A stretch of DNA of 64,000 nucleotides from Putridiphycobacter roseus (GCF_003234935.1 NZ_QKSB01000010.1:54905-118904); one strand, 5' to 3'; positions 36,371 to 45,527 are shown, numbered from the stretch's first letter. Made by a program: numbers and translations. The notes: a model not told the origin generated them from the sequence alone.

Positions 36371-37861
36371 ATGGGTAATAAATTATTTTTTTATTTGACA
36401 TTAAACATTTTTCTTTGGACAAGCTGTTCAAATGACAGTACTTCTACTACAGAAGTAAATACTTCCGAAGTATCTACAACACAAAAAAAAGGTAACGAAA
36501 ATGTGGCCCATATATGGGCAGACGCTGCATTGTATGGCACAGCAATGGATACGGACCGTTTTGAACCTCGTCCAACGATTACTTCTCGTTATTTAGGGCT
36601 CATATTTACGGCCATTTTTGATGCTTGGACTTTTTATGACAAAAATGCCATCCCAGTGTATGCAACAGGTATTGAAAAAAGGAGTATAGCAGAACAAACT
36701 GTAAAAAATAAAGAAGAAGCAATTAGCTATGCTGCACTGCGTACTTTAAATGAATATTATTATTCCGATAGTGTATATTTTAAAAATTTAATGAAGGATT
36801 TAGGTTATGATCCAGAGAACAGAAGTTTAGAACCAACCACAGCTGCAGGAATTGGTAATTTAGTGGCAAAAACCATTATTGAAAGAAGAAGTCATGATGG
36901 TGCGAATCAATATGCTACTGCGCCTGGATCAAAAGGAATGCCTTATTTCGATTACACCCAATACAACCCAAAAAATTCGGTAGATATTATGGTGGACTTA
37001 AAAAGATGGCAACCTAAATACTTTAAAAATAAAGCAGGTAAAAAATATGATCCAGGATGTTTAACTCCGTATTGGCAGAATGTAGAGCCTATTGCTTTAG
37101 ATAGTGCCGCTCAATTCCGTCCAGGTCCACCTCCAACTATGGACTCAGAACAACTTAAAGTAGAGTTAGCAGAAGTAGTATCCATGCAAGAAGATATGTC
37201 TGATTATGATAAAGCATTGGTGGAATTCATGAGAGATGGTCCATTGTCTGTTCAACAAGCCGGTCACTGGCTAAAATTCTCTCAATTCATATCCGAAAGA
37301 GATAAACATACCCTAGATGAAGATGTTAAAATGTATTTTTTAGTACAAACAACTGCCATGGACGGTTTCATTGCCTGCTGGGATTCAAAAATATATTATG
37401 ACTATGCAAGACCTTATGCTTTAGTGCATAGTTTTTATAAAGATAAAAAGATTAAATGTTGGGCTGGAGATGGAAAAGGATTTCATACAGTGAATGGCGA
37501 CCAATGGATGCCTTATTCACCAGAGTCTTTCCTATGTCCTTCTTTTCCTTCTTATGTGTCAGGTCACTCTACCATAAGTGGCGGCTGTGCTGAAGCATTA
37601 TTATTGTTTACTGGGAATGAATATTTCGGAGATTCTGCGACACTTGTAGCAGGTGCTTTAACAGAATCAAATGTTGCGGATCATGGTGACACGATTACTT
37701 TAAAATTCCCAACATTTACGGAAGCGTCAGAAATGGCTGGACAGTCACGTGTGATGGGAGGATACCACATTCAATCCGATAATATTGCTGGTTTAAAATT
37801 AGGAAGAGATGTTGCCCATCAAGTTTGGGAGTTTTATCAAGCACATTTAAATGAAAAATAA
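36371..37861 (+). CDS. Vanadium-dependent haloperoxidase-like (PAP2 superfamily) lipoprotein
   Basis: The 496-residue product has a lipoprotein signal (FFYLTLNIFLWTSC-SND). The catalytic region has the three vanadate/phosphate-site blocks of the vanadium haloperoxidase/PAP2 superfamily: KIYYDYARPYALV (arginine of RP), PSYVSGHSTISGG with His399, and SRVMGGYHIQSDNIAG with Arg and His466. The match to the bacterial haloperoxidase-like subgroup is close, but whether it oxidises halides or works as a phosphatase cannot be told from these residues. The protein should be anchored outside the cytoplasm. A rho-independent terminator follows. The gene diverges from the LytTR regulator across 130 bp. 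Confidence 0.9.
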   Translation: MGNKLFFYLTLNIFLWTSCSNDSTSTTEVNTSEVSTTQKKGNENVAHIWADAALYGTAMDTDRFEPRPTITSRYLGLIFTAIFDAWTFYDKNAIPVYATGIEKRSIAEQTVKNKEEAISYAALRTLNEYYYSDSVYFKNLMKDLGYDPENRSLEPTTAAGIGNLVAKTIIERRSHDGANQYATAPGSKGMPYFDYTQYNPKNSVDIMVDLKRWQPKYFKNKAGKKYDPGCLTPYWQNVEPIALDSAAQFRPGPPPTMDSEQLKVELAEVVSMQEDMSDYDKALVEFMRDGPLSVQQAGHWLKFSQFISERDKHTLDEDVKMYFLVQTTAMDGFIACWDSKIYYDYARPYALVHSFYKDKKIKCWAGDGKGFHTVNGDQWMPYSPESFLCPSFPSYVSGHSTISGGCAEALLLFTGNEYFGDSATLVAGALTESNVADHGDTITLKFPTFTEASEMAGQSRVMGGYHIQSDNIAGLKLGRDVAHQVWEFYQAHLNEK

Positions 37862-37878
37862 TTATAAATAGGTTAATT

Positions 37879-37937
37879 GAACAAGACTTGGGTGTTCTGC
37901 TTTGTCGTTAATTCTAAGCACCCAAGCTTGTTCTTTT
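37879..37937 (+). terminator. Intrinsic terminator after the haloperoxidase gene
   Basis: A long stem: GAACAAG, one bulged A, CTTGGGTG, pairing with CACCCAAG and CTTGTTC across a 24-base loop, followed by TTTT. A 16-bp palindrome GTTCTTTTAAAAGAAC overlaps its end (37930-37945). Confidence 0.7.
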
Positions 37938-37953
37938 AAAAGAACAATAAAAT

Positions 37954-38388
37954 ATGAAGCAAAGAAAATTCTTATGTATTTCAATCGGTATTTTGTATCT
38001 AGTATTTGGATTATTAAAATTTATCCAAGGTGCTAGTCCTGCCGAAGAAGTTGCTTCAAAAACAGTTAGCACGCTTACTTTTGGTATATTAAACGAGTCG
38101 GTTAGTTTACTTATTTTAGCCTTTTTAGAAACCATTATTGGCTTAGGCCTTATTTTTTCTTCTAGGAAAAGATTTTTTGTAATCACTGCTATCGTACACA
38201 TGGTATTCACCTTTACACCCATGATAATTTTTCCGGAACTTGTTTTTAGTCATGCCCCTTTTGGTTTAACGATTTTAGGACAATATATATTTAAAAATAT
38301 AGTAATCATTATTGCCTTATTCTCAATAATAACCCCTGAAAAGCAAATAGAATTACAAAGAAATCACAGCTATCCGCCTTCCCCTTAA
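37954..38388 (+). CDS. Small multi-pass membrane protein, DoxX-like
   Basis: The 144-residue product has four hydrophobic segments at about residues 7-24, 49-68, 74-95 and 106-125. The first segment (ISIGILYLVFGLLKF) and the four-helix layout resemble DoxX/DUF417-type membrane proteins; members have roles in redox homeostasis or none known. The resemblance is weak and by eye. The basic patch SSRKRFF fits the cytoplasmic side. It starts after the terminator of the haloperoxidase gene, so it is probably transcribed separately. A downstream gap contains duplicated promoter-like boxes for the next gene. Confidence 0.7.
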   Translation: MKQRKFLCISIGILYLVFGLLKFIQGASPAEEVASKTVSTLTFGILNESVSLLILAFLETIIGLGLIFSSRKRFFVITAIVHMVFTFTPMIIFPELVFSHAPFGLTILGQYIFKNIVIIIALFSIITPEKQIELQRNHSYPPSP

Positions 38389-38392
38389 GTTT

Positions 38393-38443
38393 AAATATTT
38401 TTGCTACCCATTTACGCTATACGTTGCGCAAATATTTTTGCTA
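38393..38443 (+). repeat. Exact 14-bp direct repeat carrying two promoter-like boxes
   Basis: AAATATTTTTGCTA occurs at 38393-38406 and again at 38430-38443, 37 bp apart. Each copy includes TATTTTTG, a perfect match to TAnnTTTG. They lie 85-136 bp before the gene at 38529. Confidence 0.6.
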
Positions 38444-38508
38444 AAATAAACTTTTTGTAAATCCTCCCTGCTATCTTCTATTTGCTTTTGTGTAACTATT
38501 ATTGTAAT

Positions 38509-38525
38509 TTGTAATTCAATTACAA
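38509..38525. promoter_or_regulatory. Palindrome just upstream of the gene at 38529
   Basis: TTGTAATTCAATTACAA is a perfect 8-bp dyad around one central base and ends three bases before the ATG. An additional half-site TTGTAATT is found at 38502-38509. It could be an operator or a hairpin covering the start region. Confidence 0.45.
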
Positions 38526-38528
38526 GTT

Positions 38529-39305
38529 ATGCTAAAATTCAGTTACTTCAGTATTTTCATCTTTCTATTTACATTTCAAGCTTTTTCAGATCCATTAAGC
38601 AGCTTAAATATTGGCGAAAAAGAGGCGCCTTGTATTGCACAATGTAAAGTAAAACTGGAAAAATTAAATAAAGATTTAAGTGCTTTTGAACAAAAGTTAG
38701 CTGTTGCGTTTAGAAATAGTGTTTACCTTAACGATATTCGCCGTTTTAGAATGTATAGTAACGGCTATAAAAACCACCTTAACTCTTGTACTAAAGATAA
38801 TCCGAAAACTGACATGAGCGAAATTGCAGCTGGCTACGAAACTTTTAAGAAAAGATTAGAGCAGTTCAATAAAGCATTGGAAGAAAAAGAATCCTGGGCA
38901 GCTGAAATGGAAAAAACGAGATATGCCATTAAAGAATTAATGAGCTATTATACCCAAATGCCTTCCTCTCCTATTACGCATATTGACTTGCAAGACGAAA
39001 ACAAGGTGACTATTATGCAATGGGAAATGATTCAAGATTATAAAGAGGATGAAGGTGCTTTTTACAACAACGTCATCCTCGATTCAAAAAATGAAATAAA
39101 AAGATTGGAAGACTATATTGATCAAACGAGCACCTTAACTAACTTTACGGCCACAATCAATAACATCTCCAATAGAACTGACAAAACAGATGCAAAGGCA
39201 GAACTCGGAAAAATATTACTAGATTTAAACTATTTTAAATCCATTTTTTATCCCGAAAACAAACAATTAGATTTGTTTATTCAATTAGTGAAAGCTAAAT
39301 TATAA
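38529..39305 (+). CDS. Exported coiled-coil hypothetical protein
   Basis: The 258-residue product starts with a signal peptide (MLKFSYFSIFIFLFTFQAFS). The mature part is nearly all helical with heptad-like stretches (KVKLEKLNKDLSAFEQKLAV; YETFKKRLEQFNKALEEKE) and only three cysteines (CIAQC near the N-terminus and SC at about residue 87). No domain is recognised. It is probably a periplasmic, elongated protein. Its upstream region has an unusual arrangement of repeated -7 boxes and a palindrome at the start codon, hinting at regulation. It is convergent with the ABC exporter gene with no terminator visible in the 49-bp gap. Confidence 0.75.
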   Translation: MLKFSYFSIFIFLFTFQAFSDPLSSLNIGEKEAPCIAQCKVKLEKLNKDLSAFEQKLAVAFRNSVYLNDIRRFRMYSNGYKNHLNSCTKDNPKTDMSEIAAGYETFKKRLEQFNKALEEKESWAAEMEKTRYAIKELMSYYTQMPSSPITHIDLQDENKVTIMQWEMIQDYKEDEGAFYNNVILDSKNEIKRLEDYIDQTSTLTNFTATINNISNRTDKTDAKAELGKILLDLNYFKSIFYPENKQLDLFIQLVKAKL

Positions 39306-39354
39306 CAAGCAAATTATACACTAAAACAATAGAATCGATAAACTGAATTCTACC

Positions 39355-41100
39355 TTAAATCCTACCCTGAACGGTATACAATTTATGGTATCTTCCTTGT
39401 TTAGCCATTAATTCCTCATGTTTACCTTGTTCTACAATTTTACCCTGCTCAATTACCAATATCTGATCTGCTTTTTGAATAGTAGTCAACCTGTGCGCAA
39501 TTACAAATGTGGTTCTGTTCTTCATTAATTCTACCAAACTTTGTTGAATAAATGCTTCACTTTCTGTATCTAGATTGGAAGTTGCTTCATCTAAAATAAT
39601 AATCTTAGGGTTGGCCAATAATGCCCTTGCAATAGATATTCTTTGTTTTTGTCCTCCCGATAATTTGACACCACGTTCTCCAATTAATGTTTCTAATCCT
39701 TCTTCGAACCTATTGGTAAACTCACTCACATAAGCTCCTTCTACAGCTTGTAATAACTCTGCTTCACTCGCAGTTGGATTTGCAAATAATATGTTTTCTT
39801 TAATAGTTCCTTCGTATAAAAAATCATCCTGTAAAACAACCCCTAAGTGCTGGCGATAACTGCTTAAATTTACTTTACTCAAATCTTGACCATCTAAAAT
39901 AACTTTTCCTGAATCTGGCGTTAAAAAAGTAGCTGCTAAACTTGCAATGGTCGATTTTCCAGAGCCTGATGAACCAACTAATGCTGTTACTGAACCTGCT
40001 GGAGCTGTAAAATTAATATTATGTAACACTTCCTTTCCTGCTTCATAACTAAAGGAAACTTCCTCAAAAGATACATTTCCTTCAAAATCTTTAATAAATT
40101 CTGTTCTAACCAATGGATCATCTTCTTCCGTCATTTTCATTAACTCCTCTGTTCTATCCAAACCTGCCATAGCTTCTGTTAATTGACTTCCTATATTACT
40201 CATTTGAACTATTGGTGCAATCATAAATCCTAAAAACATGGTAAAGGATACAAAATCACCCGCTGTCATAGAACCGTAAATCATATAATAGCCACCAATA
40301 CCCATTATACCAGCAGAAGCTAATCCTAATAAAAAGGTCGAAGAACTAGTCATTAAAGCCGTTGCTGTCAAACTTTTCTTTACATTTTGAAACAATCTAT
40401 CGGTACCTTTCTCAAAAATTTCATTTTCTTGCGCTTCTGCATTAAACCCCTTAATTACCCGAATACCATTCATTGTTTCCGTTAAACGTCCTGTAACCTC
40501 CGCGTTAATCTTACCTCGGTCTCTAAATATTGGTCGAATAAATCCAAATGCTTTTAAGGCAATGACTGCAAAAATTAATACCGGTAGTAAGACAAACAAT
40601 GTCATCATGGCATTAATATTAATCAAGAAGTATAAGGCAACAATTGCAGTAATACTTCCTCCAATTAACTGTACTAAGCCTGTTCCGACTAAATTACGAA
40701 CCCCTTCCACATCTGTCATTACACGAGAAACTAATGCTCCTGATTTTTGATTATCGAAAAACCGTATGGGTAAAGTCAGTAATTTTTTCTGCACTTTTAC
40801 ACGCAATTGTGCAATTAGGTTTTGCGCTTCTACACTTAAAAGTCTGGTCAAAGAAAAAGAGGTAACTGCCTGTATTAGTATCGCTGAACAAACCAAAACA
40901 AGCAATACCGTTAAGCCATCAAAATCCTTATTGGGAATGATATCATCTAATAATGTTTTACTGGCATAAGGTAAAACTAACCCCGACAAACTTCTCAATA
41001 CAATTAATAATAAACCAAAAGATAATATGCCTTTTCTTGGGATAATAAATTCCTTTACCGCCCATTGAAAGGAAACATTTTCATTTTTTTTCTTGCTCAT
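39355..41100 (-). CDS. ABC transporter, fused permease and ATPase (MsbA/exporter type)
   Basis: The 581-residue product is a half-transporter. Residues about 15-310 are the six-helix exporter membrane domain. The nucleotide-binding domain has Walker A GSSGSGKST (376-384), signature LSGGQKQRISIARAL, Walker B IIILDEATSNLD and the switch histidine in VIAHRLTTIQKAD. It acts as a homodimer or heterodimer in the inner membrane. The overall form is that of MsbA-like lipid flippases or multidrug exporters; the substrate cannot be decided by sequence. The GH3-family gene lies 72 bp upstream on the same strand, so they may be co-transcribed. Confidence 0.92.
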   Translation of the reverse strand: MSKKKNENVSFQWAVKEFIIPRKGILSFGLLLIVLRSLSGLVLPYASKTLLDDIIPNKDFDGLTVLLVLVCSAILIQAVTSFSLTRLLSVEAQNLIAQLRVKVQKKLLTLPIRFFDNQKSGALVSRVMTDVEGVRNLVGTGLVQLIGGSITAIVALYFLININAMMTLFVLLPVLIFAVIALKAFGFIRPIFRDRGKINAEVTGRLTETMNGIRVIKGFNAEAQENEIFEKGTDRLFQNVKKSLTATALMTSSSTFLLGLASAGIMGIGGYYMIYGSMTAGDFVSFTMFLGFMIAPIVQMSNIGSQLTEAMAGLDRTEELMKMTEEDDPLVRTEFIKDFEGNVSFEEVSFSYEAGKEVLHNINFTAPAGSVTALVGSSGSGKSTIASLAATFLTPDSGKVILDGQDLSKVNLSSYRQHLGVVLQDDFLYEGTIKENILFANPTASEAELLQAVEGAYVSEFTNRFEEGLETLIGERGVKLSGGQKQRISIARALLANPKIIILDEATSNLDTESEAFIQQSLVELMKNRTTFVIAHRLTTIQKADQILVIEQGKIVEQGKHEELMAKQGRYHKLYTVQGRI

Positions 41101-41172
41101 GGCGTTTCTTACCCGAAAATCGCGCCAGTAATAGAAAGAATGACACTTCGTCAGCTTTATACATTTTAAAGA

Positions 41173-42717
41173 TTATGCGAATGTTTTTACTTCCAATTTA
41201 TCCAATAAAAAGCATTTCCAATCTTCCGCGTATTGGCCTTTCATTACCCTAGGGAATTTATGTTGCGCGCCATACTTACCTTTAATTTTCATAAATTCAT
41301 AAAAGTAAGTGGTTGGAATCATATTCAATTCAATGTCTTTTAATGCATACTGTCGCTCCAGTGCATAATCAGCATTAAACGTTTTTAAAGCAGCGTCTAG
41401 TCTTAGTTTCATAGCGGCCAAGTCTACTAATTTATCTGAAGAGAAAAACCATTCATGCTTAAACCCTCCTTCCACATCTCCACCAATCACAACAAATTCT
41501 CTTACATCTATATTAAATTCAATACAAACCTTAGTCAATGCTTCTGTCATATTATCTACAGAAAGATGCTCACCACACAGACTTAAAAAATGTTTGGTTC
41601 TACCCGTAATTTTAATTTTATTCCGCTCCTTGTCTGTAAATTTAATCGTATCGCCTAATAAATAACGCCAAGTACCAGCATTTGTCGAAACCACAATTCC
41701 ATAATCAATCCCTGCTACCGCATCTTTTAAAGAAACCGCATTTTTATAGGACCTTAATTCTCCTTCTTCGTCAAAGTTTTCAATGTTAAATGGAATAAAT
41801 TCGAAGAATACACCATTATTCACAATCAATTCTAATCCATCTGAATTGAGTGGCTGATAGGCAAAAAATCCTTCCGAAGTTAAATAAGAGTCCAAATAGA
41901 TGACTTGTTGTTTAAATATTTCATTAAACTTTAACATATATGGCTCAAAATTAACACCGCCATGCACATATATTTTTAAATTTGGCCAGACATCAAAAAT
42001 AGAATTCAAGCCATAATGGTCCACAATTCTTTCTATCATCATTTGTATCCACGCTGGTACACCACACACAATACCAATGTTCCAACTTGGTGCTTCTGCT
42101 ACAATAGCTTCAATTTTTTCTTCCCAGTTACGTAAAGCGCGTACCCTTCTGTTTGGTTTAGAAAAAGGAGCTAGCCATTGTGGCACTTTACCAGTCATAA
42201 TTCCACTCAAATCTCCTTCTACATGTGAATTTATTGTCGTTAAAGCTGTACTTCCACCTAAAAATAAAATATCACAAGCATAAAATTCGGCGGGGACATC
42301 TATTTTGGAAAAACTTAAAAACTGCTTAATTCCCGCTTTTTTTATAGATGAAATCATCTTATCAGATACTGGAATTTTTTTACTCGCAGAACCAGTTGTG
42401 CCGGAGGTCAATGCAAAGTTTTTTATCTTACCTGGCCAGGAAACATTCTCCACACCACTTAAGGTTTTATGCCAATATTGTTGAAACATCAAATTATAAT
42501 CAAAAACTGGTACTTCCGCTTGAAATGCCTTTATTATATCATCTGATTTTAATATTTGATTAAAATTAAAATCTTTTCCAAAATTTGTTTTTTTGGCTTT
42601 TACCAATAATTTTTTTAATTGTTTTTCTTGATATTCATGCCCTTTAACCACTGGTTTTTCTACCACTTTAGCGGCATATTTAGATGTGCTTTTGATGAGA
42701 GATCCTATGACAGCCAT
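41173..42717 (-). CDS. GH3 auxin-responsive promoter family protein
   Basis: I start at the ATG at 42717 (MAVIGSLIKSTSKYAAK, 514 residues), because an ATG at 42741 lies upstream of a perfect promoter box at 42731-42738. The protein shows the GH3 acyl-adenylase pattern: FALTSGTTGSASKKIPVS (phosphate-binding loop), LTSEGFFAYQ, YGIVVSTNAGTWRYLLGDTIKFTD (adenylation motif) and KITGRTKHFLSLCGEHLS. Plant GH3 enzymes join amino acids to jasmonate or auxin through acyl-adenylates; bacterial members are common in Bacteroidota, with unknown substrates. An acyl-amide ligase activity is a family-based inference. Confidence 0.92.
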   Translation of the reverse strand: MAVIGSLIKSTSKYAAKVVEKPVVKGHEYQEKQLKKLLVKAKKTNFGKDFNFNQILKSDDIIKAFQAEVPVFDYNLMFQQYWHKTLSGVENVSWPGKIKNFALTSGTTGSASKKIPVSDKMISSIKKAGIKQFLSFSKIDVPAEFYACDILFLGGSTALTTINSHVEGDLSGIMTGKVPQWLAPFSKPNRRVRALRNWEEKIEAIVAEAPSWNIGIVCGVPAWIQMMIERIVDHYGLNSIFDVWPNLKIYVHGGVNFEPYMLKFNEIFKQQVIYLDSYLTSEGFFAYQPLNSDGLELIVNNGVFFEFIPFNIENFDEEGELRSYKNAVSLKDAVAGIDYGIVVSTNAGTWRYLLGDTIKFTDKERNKIKITGRTKHFLSLCGEHLSVDNMTEALTKVCIEFNIDVREFVVIGGDVEGGFKHEWFFSSDKLVDLAAMKLRLDAALKTFNADYALERQYALKDIELNMIPTTYFYEFMKIKGKYGAQHKFPRVMKGQYAEDWKCFLLDKLEVKTFA

Positions 42718-42730
42718 ATTATTGTTTTTA

Positions 42731-42738
42731 CAAAAATA
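42731..42738 (-). promoter_or_regulatory. Putative -7 element of the GH3 gene
   Basis: The minus strand reads TATTTTTG, a perfect TAnnTTTG match 13 bp upstream of the ATG at 42717, giving a very short leader. It decides the start choice. Confidence 0.5.
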
Positions 42739-42967
42739 CAACCGACACCTGCTAATCCTGTTTTACAAATCATCATTAAAAGGTTATCCAAATCTTATGA
42801 TTCTTCCTGTTTTTCTATTCAAATATTACTTTATTATTAAATCAGCCATCTGCTCCCCCCTCCCCTGTTTACAAGACACAAAAATAACACTTAAACCATT
42901 AGTTGTTAATTATTTGCAATTTCGGAACGCTTTTTGTTAATTAATCATAAATTATAAAAAACAATAT

Positions 42968-43810
42968 ATGAACAACTTATTGATTGTAGAACCTGTAACT
43001 GGTTCTATTAGTACATTTCTTAACTCAATTATGTCCGGAATTGGAGACTGGGGACTAAAACTAATGGGAGGAATAGCCGCACTGATAATCGGATTGTGGT
43101 TAATTAGATTAGTAATGAAGGCTATTGGAAAAGCTTTTGATGTAAGACATATTGACGAATCATTAAAACCTTTTCTACTAACCATTATTGCTTTTGGTTT
43201 AAAATTTCTTTTGTTTATTTCTATAGCAGGAATAATTGGTGTACCAACTGCATCATTCGCAGCGTTAGTTGCCGGCATTGGTATTGCAATAGGTGCGGCA
43301 TTTAATGGCTCTTTGGGACATTTAGCATCTGGCGTAATGATTTTAATATTCAGACCATTTAAAATTGGTGATTTAGTAGAAATAGATGGTACTTTAGGAA
43401 CCGTTAAAGAAATCTCGGTCTTTGTTACCATCTTAGAAACTTTTCAAAACAAAACGGAAATCATTCCAAATGGCACAATTACAGATGGAAAGATTACTAA
43501 CATTACTAAAAAAGGAGAATTAAGAGTAGATATGTTTTTCAATATAAGATATAACGCTGACCTAAAAAAAGCAAAAACCATTATTGAAAAAGCAATGGCT
43601 GATGATCAATTTGTAATGAATGAACATCCTGCTTTAGTAAAAGTAAACAACCTAACCGAATCTACCATTGAATTAATCGCTTTACCATATGCTAAAGTGG
43701 CTAATTACTGGGAAGTATATTGGGGTACGAGAGAACATATCCTCTTAGCCTTGAGTGAAGCTGGATTTGAAGCGCCACATCCGCAAAGAGTGGTTACCAT
43801 GAATTCATAA
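42968..43810 (+). CDS. MscS-family mechanosensitive ion channel
   Basis: The 280-residue product is of classic small-MscS length. It has three membrane helices, with the pore-lining TM3 glycine/alanine pattern (GIGIAIGAAFNGSLGHLASGV, given here as GIAIGAAFNGSLGHLASGV) followed by MILIFRPFKIGDLVEIDG, the beta-domain signature. The C-terminal alpha/beta domain includes IIPNGTITDGKITN. Such channels open on membrane tension during hypo-osmotic shock and release small solutes. The gene stands alone: the upstream neighbour is divergent and an intrinsic terminator lies directly downstream. Confidence 0.95.
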   Translation: MNNLLIVEPVTGSISTFLNSIMSGIGDWGLKLMGGIAALIIGLWLIRLVMKAIGKAFDVRHIDESLKPFLLTIIAFGLKFLLFISIAGIIGVPTASFAALVAGIGIAIGAAFNGSLGHLASGVMILIFRPFKIGDLVEIDGTLGTVKEISVFVTILETFQNKTEIIPNGTITDGKITNITKKGELRVDMFFNIRYNADLKKAKTIIEKAMADDQFVMNEHPALVKVNNLTESTIELIALPYAKVANYWEVYWGTREHILLALSEAGFEAPHPQRVVTMNS

Positions 43811-43818
43811 TACACAGT

Positions 43819-43850
43819 AAAGCGTTCAGATATAAATTTCTGGACGCTTT
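43819..43850 (+). terminator. Intrinsic terminator after the MscS gene
   Basis: A 12-bp stem, AAAGCGTTCAGA with TCTGGACGCTTT (one G-T pair), around an eight-base loop, starting eight bases after the stop codon and ending in a T-rich stretch. Confidence 0.78.
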
Positions 43851-43963
43851 TATTATATGGTAAATCAATCGTCTATATAAATGCATTCCACTATCAATTA
43901 TATGTCTTGGTCGAATTGTTGATACTTAAATAAAAAAATAGATTTTATTTAAGTGCAGTTATT

Positions 43964-43971
43964 TATCTTTG
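43964..43971 (+). promoter_or_regulatory. Putative -7 element for the YigZ gene
   Basis: TATCTTTG matches TAnnTTTG perfectly and ends seven bases before the ATG at 43979, predicting a leaderless or near-leaderless transcript. Confidence 0.5.
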
Positions 43972-43978
43972 CAAGCGC

Positions 43979-44593
43979 ATGAAAAAAAATGATTCATGTA
44001 ATACCGTTATTGGTGTTACAGAAGGATTTTACAAGGAAAAAGGATCTAAGTTTTTAGCGTATGCTTTAAACTGTGAGGACGAGACCCATGCAAAAAAACA
44101 AATAGACCAGTATAGAAAGGAAAACCCCAATGCTTGTCATGTTTGTTTTGCTTGGCGTTTTGGATTCAATGAACCATTTACCGATCGATTTTCGGATGAT
44201 GGGGAACCCAACAACTCTGCTGGTAAGCCTATTTTTGGACAAATAATTTCTTTTGATGTCTCCAATATTCTAATCGCTGTTGTACGATATTATGGGGGGA
44301 CTAATTTAGGAGTAGGTGGTTTAATGAATGCCTACAAAACAGCAGCAAAAGACGCTTTGGAAAAAGCGAAAATAAAAACTATTTATGATACTTCCCCCAT
44401 GGAAGTTGTATTTGATTATGATCAAATGGGAAACATCATGAACCTTTTAAGCAAATACCAAGTAAATCAATTTGAACAAGGTTTTATTGGTACACAAGGA
44501 AAACTAAATTTTAGCATTCGAAAATCGTTTGCACAAAAGATAATAAATGAGGTCACTCTTTTACACAACGTGACTTTAAAAAATAAGGATTGA
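43979..44593 (+). CDS. YigZ family protein (IMPACT domain)
   Basis: The 204-residue product has the two-domain YigZ form. The N-terminal IMPACT domain includes GSKFLAYAL, NACHVCFAWRFG, the family hallmark FSDDGEPNNSAGKPIFGQI and VVRYYGGTNLGVGGL, followed by the ferredoxin-like C-terminal domain (FDYDQMGNIMNLL). The eukaryotic IMPACT protein regulates the Gcn2 kinase; the bacterial role is not firmly established, though ribosome or translation links have been proposed. It lies one base upstream of the M42-type peptidase gene, making a two-gene operon. Confidence 0.93.
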   Translation: MKKNDSCNTVIGVTEGFYKEKGSKFLAYALNCEDETHAKKQIDQYRKENPNACHVCFAWRFGFNEPFTDRFSDDGEPNNSAGKPIFGQIISFDVSNILIAVVRYYGGTNLGVGGLMNAYKTAAKDALEKAKIKTIYDTSPMEVVFDYDQMGNIMNLLSKYQVNQFEQGFIGTQGKLNFSIRKSFAQKIINEVTLLHNVTLKNKD

Positions 44594-44594
44594 A

Positions 44595-45527
44595 ATGAAT
44601 ACAACATTTTTAGAAAAACTAGTAGCCGTTCAAGGCGCAAGTGGTGACGAAAGTCGTATCAAAGATTTTATACTCAACCACATTAAAAAAGAGCAAAACA
44701 CTTGGAAAGTACAACCTAAAATTATCCATGGTAAAGGTTTCCAAGACACCTTACTTTTGGTCTTTGGCGAGAAACCTACAACTGCTATTTTTGCCCATAT
44801 CGATACCATTGGATACAATATAGGATACGATAATGAATTGATTAAAATTGGTGGTCCTAGAGCCATTGATGGCATGGAATTGGTTGGTCGTGACTCCCAT
44901 GGTATCATTGAAACAGAATTGATGATCATAGAAAATGAAAATGGTTCTGTAAATTATAAAGCCGTTTTTGAAAGAACTATTGACCGTGGTACGGTGCTTT
45001 CTTTTAAACCTAACTTTAGAGAAAATGATGAATTTATACAGTCCCCATATATGGACAATCGTTTAGGCGTATGGACAGCTTTAGAAGTCGCAAAAACCTT
45101 AGAAAATGGTGCCATTGCTTTTTCCACTTATGAAGAAACAGGTGGTGGTTCTGTAGGATTCCTTGGAAAATATTTATATGATAATTATGATATTAATCAA
45201 GCTTTGATAGCAGATATTACATGGGTGACACCAGGAGTGACGCACGGAAATGGTGTCGCTATTTCTATGCGAGATAAAGGAATTCCAAGAAAAGTATATT
45301 TAGATCAAATTATTGGTATTGCCAAAGAAAGTGGTATTCCTTTTCAACTAGAAGTAGAAAGTGCCGGTGGCAGTGATGGCACAGCTCTACAAGAATCTTA
45401 CCTTCCTTTTGATTGGTGTTTTATTGGAGCTCCTGAAGACCATGTACATTCTCCTGATGAAAAAGTACATAAAGAAGACATTAAAAATATGATAGCAATT
45501 TTTGAAAAATTAATGACAAAATTGTAA
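44595..45527 (+). CDS. M42-type metallopeptidase (aminopeptidase)
   Basis: The 310-residue product has the metal ligands and catalytic residues of M42/M28-clan co-catalytic zinc aminopeptidases: FAHIDTIG (His68, catalytic Asp70), MDNRLGVW (bridging Asp), TYEETGGGS (catalytic Glu pair), a metal Asp in IADITWV, and EDHVHSPDE (final His). The sequence GGSDGTALQ is also typical. M42 enzymes are usually about 350 residues, so this one is somewhat short, mainly in the lid domain. Activity as a cytoplasmic aminopeptidase on short peptides is likely; an M20-like amidohydrolase is an alternative. It follows yigZ by one base and is followed by a hairpin. Confidence 0.87.
   Translation: MNTTFLEKLVAVQGASGDESRIKDFILNHIKKEQNTWKVQPKIIHGKGFQDTLLLVFGEKPTTAIFAHIDTIGYNIGYDNELIKIGGPRAIDGMELVGRDSHGIIETELMIIENENGSVNYKAVFERTIDRGTVLSFKPNFRENDEFIQSPYMDNRLGVWTALEVAKTLENGAIAFSTYEETGGGSVGFLGKYLYDNYDINQALIADITWVTPGVTHGNGVAISMRDKGIPRKVYLDQIIGIAKESGIPFQLEVESAGGSDGTALQESYLPFDWCFIGAPEDHVHSPDEKVHKEDIKNMIAIFEKLMTKL

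Noticed and set aside
42952..43431. A 159-codon minus-strand frame
   Set aside because: It is fully antisense to the MscS gene, whose domains are clear.
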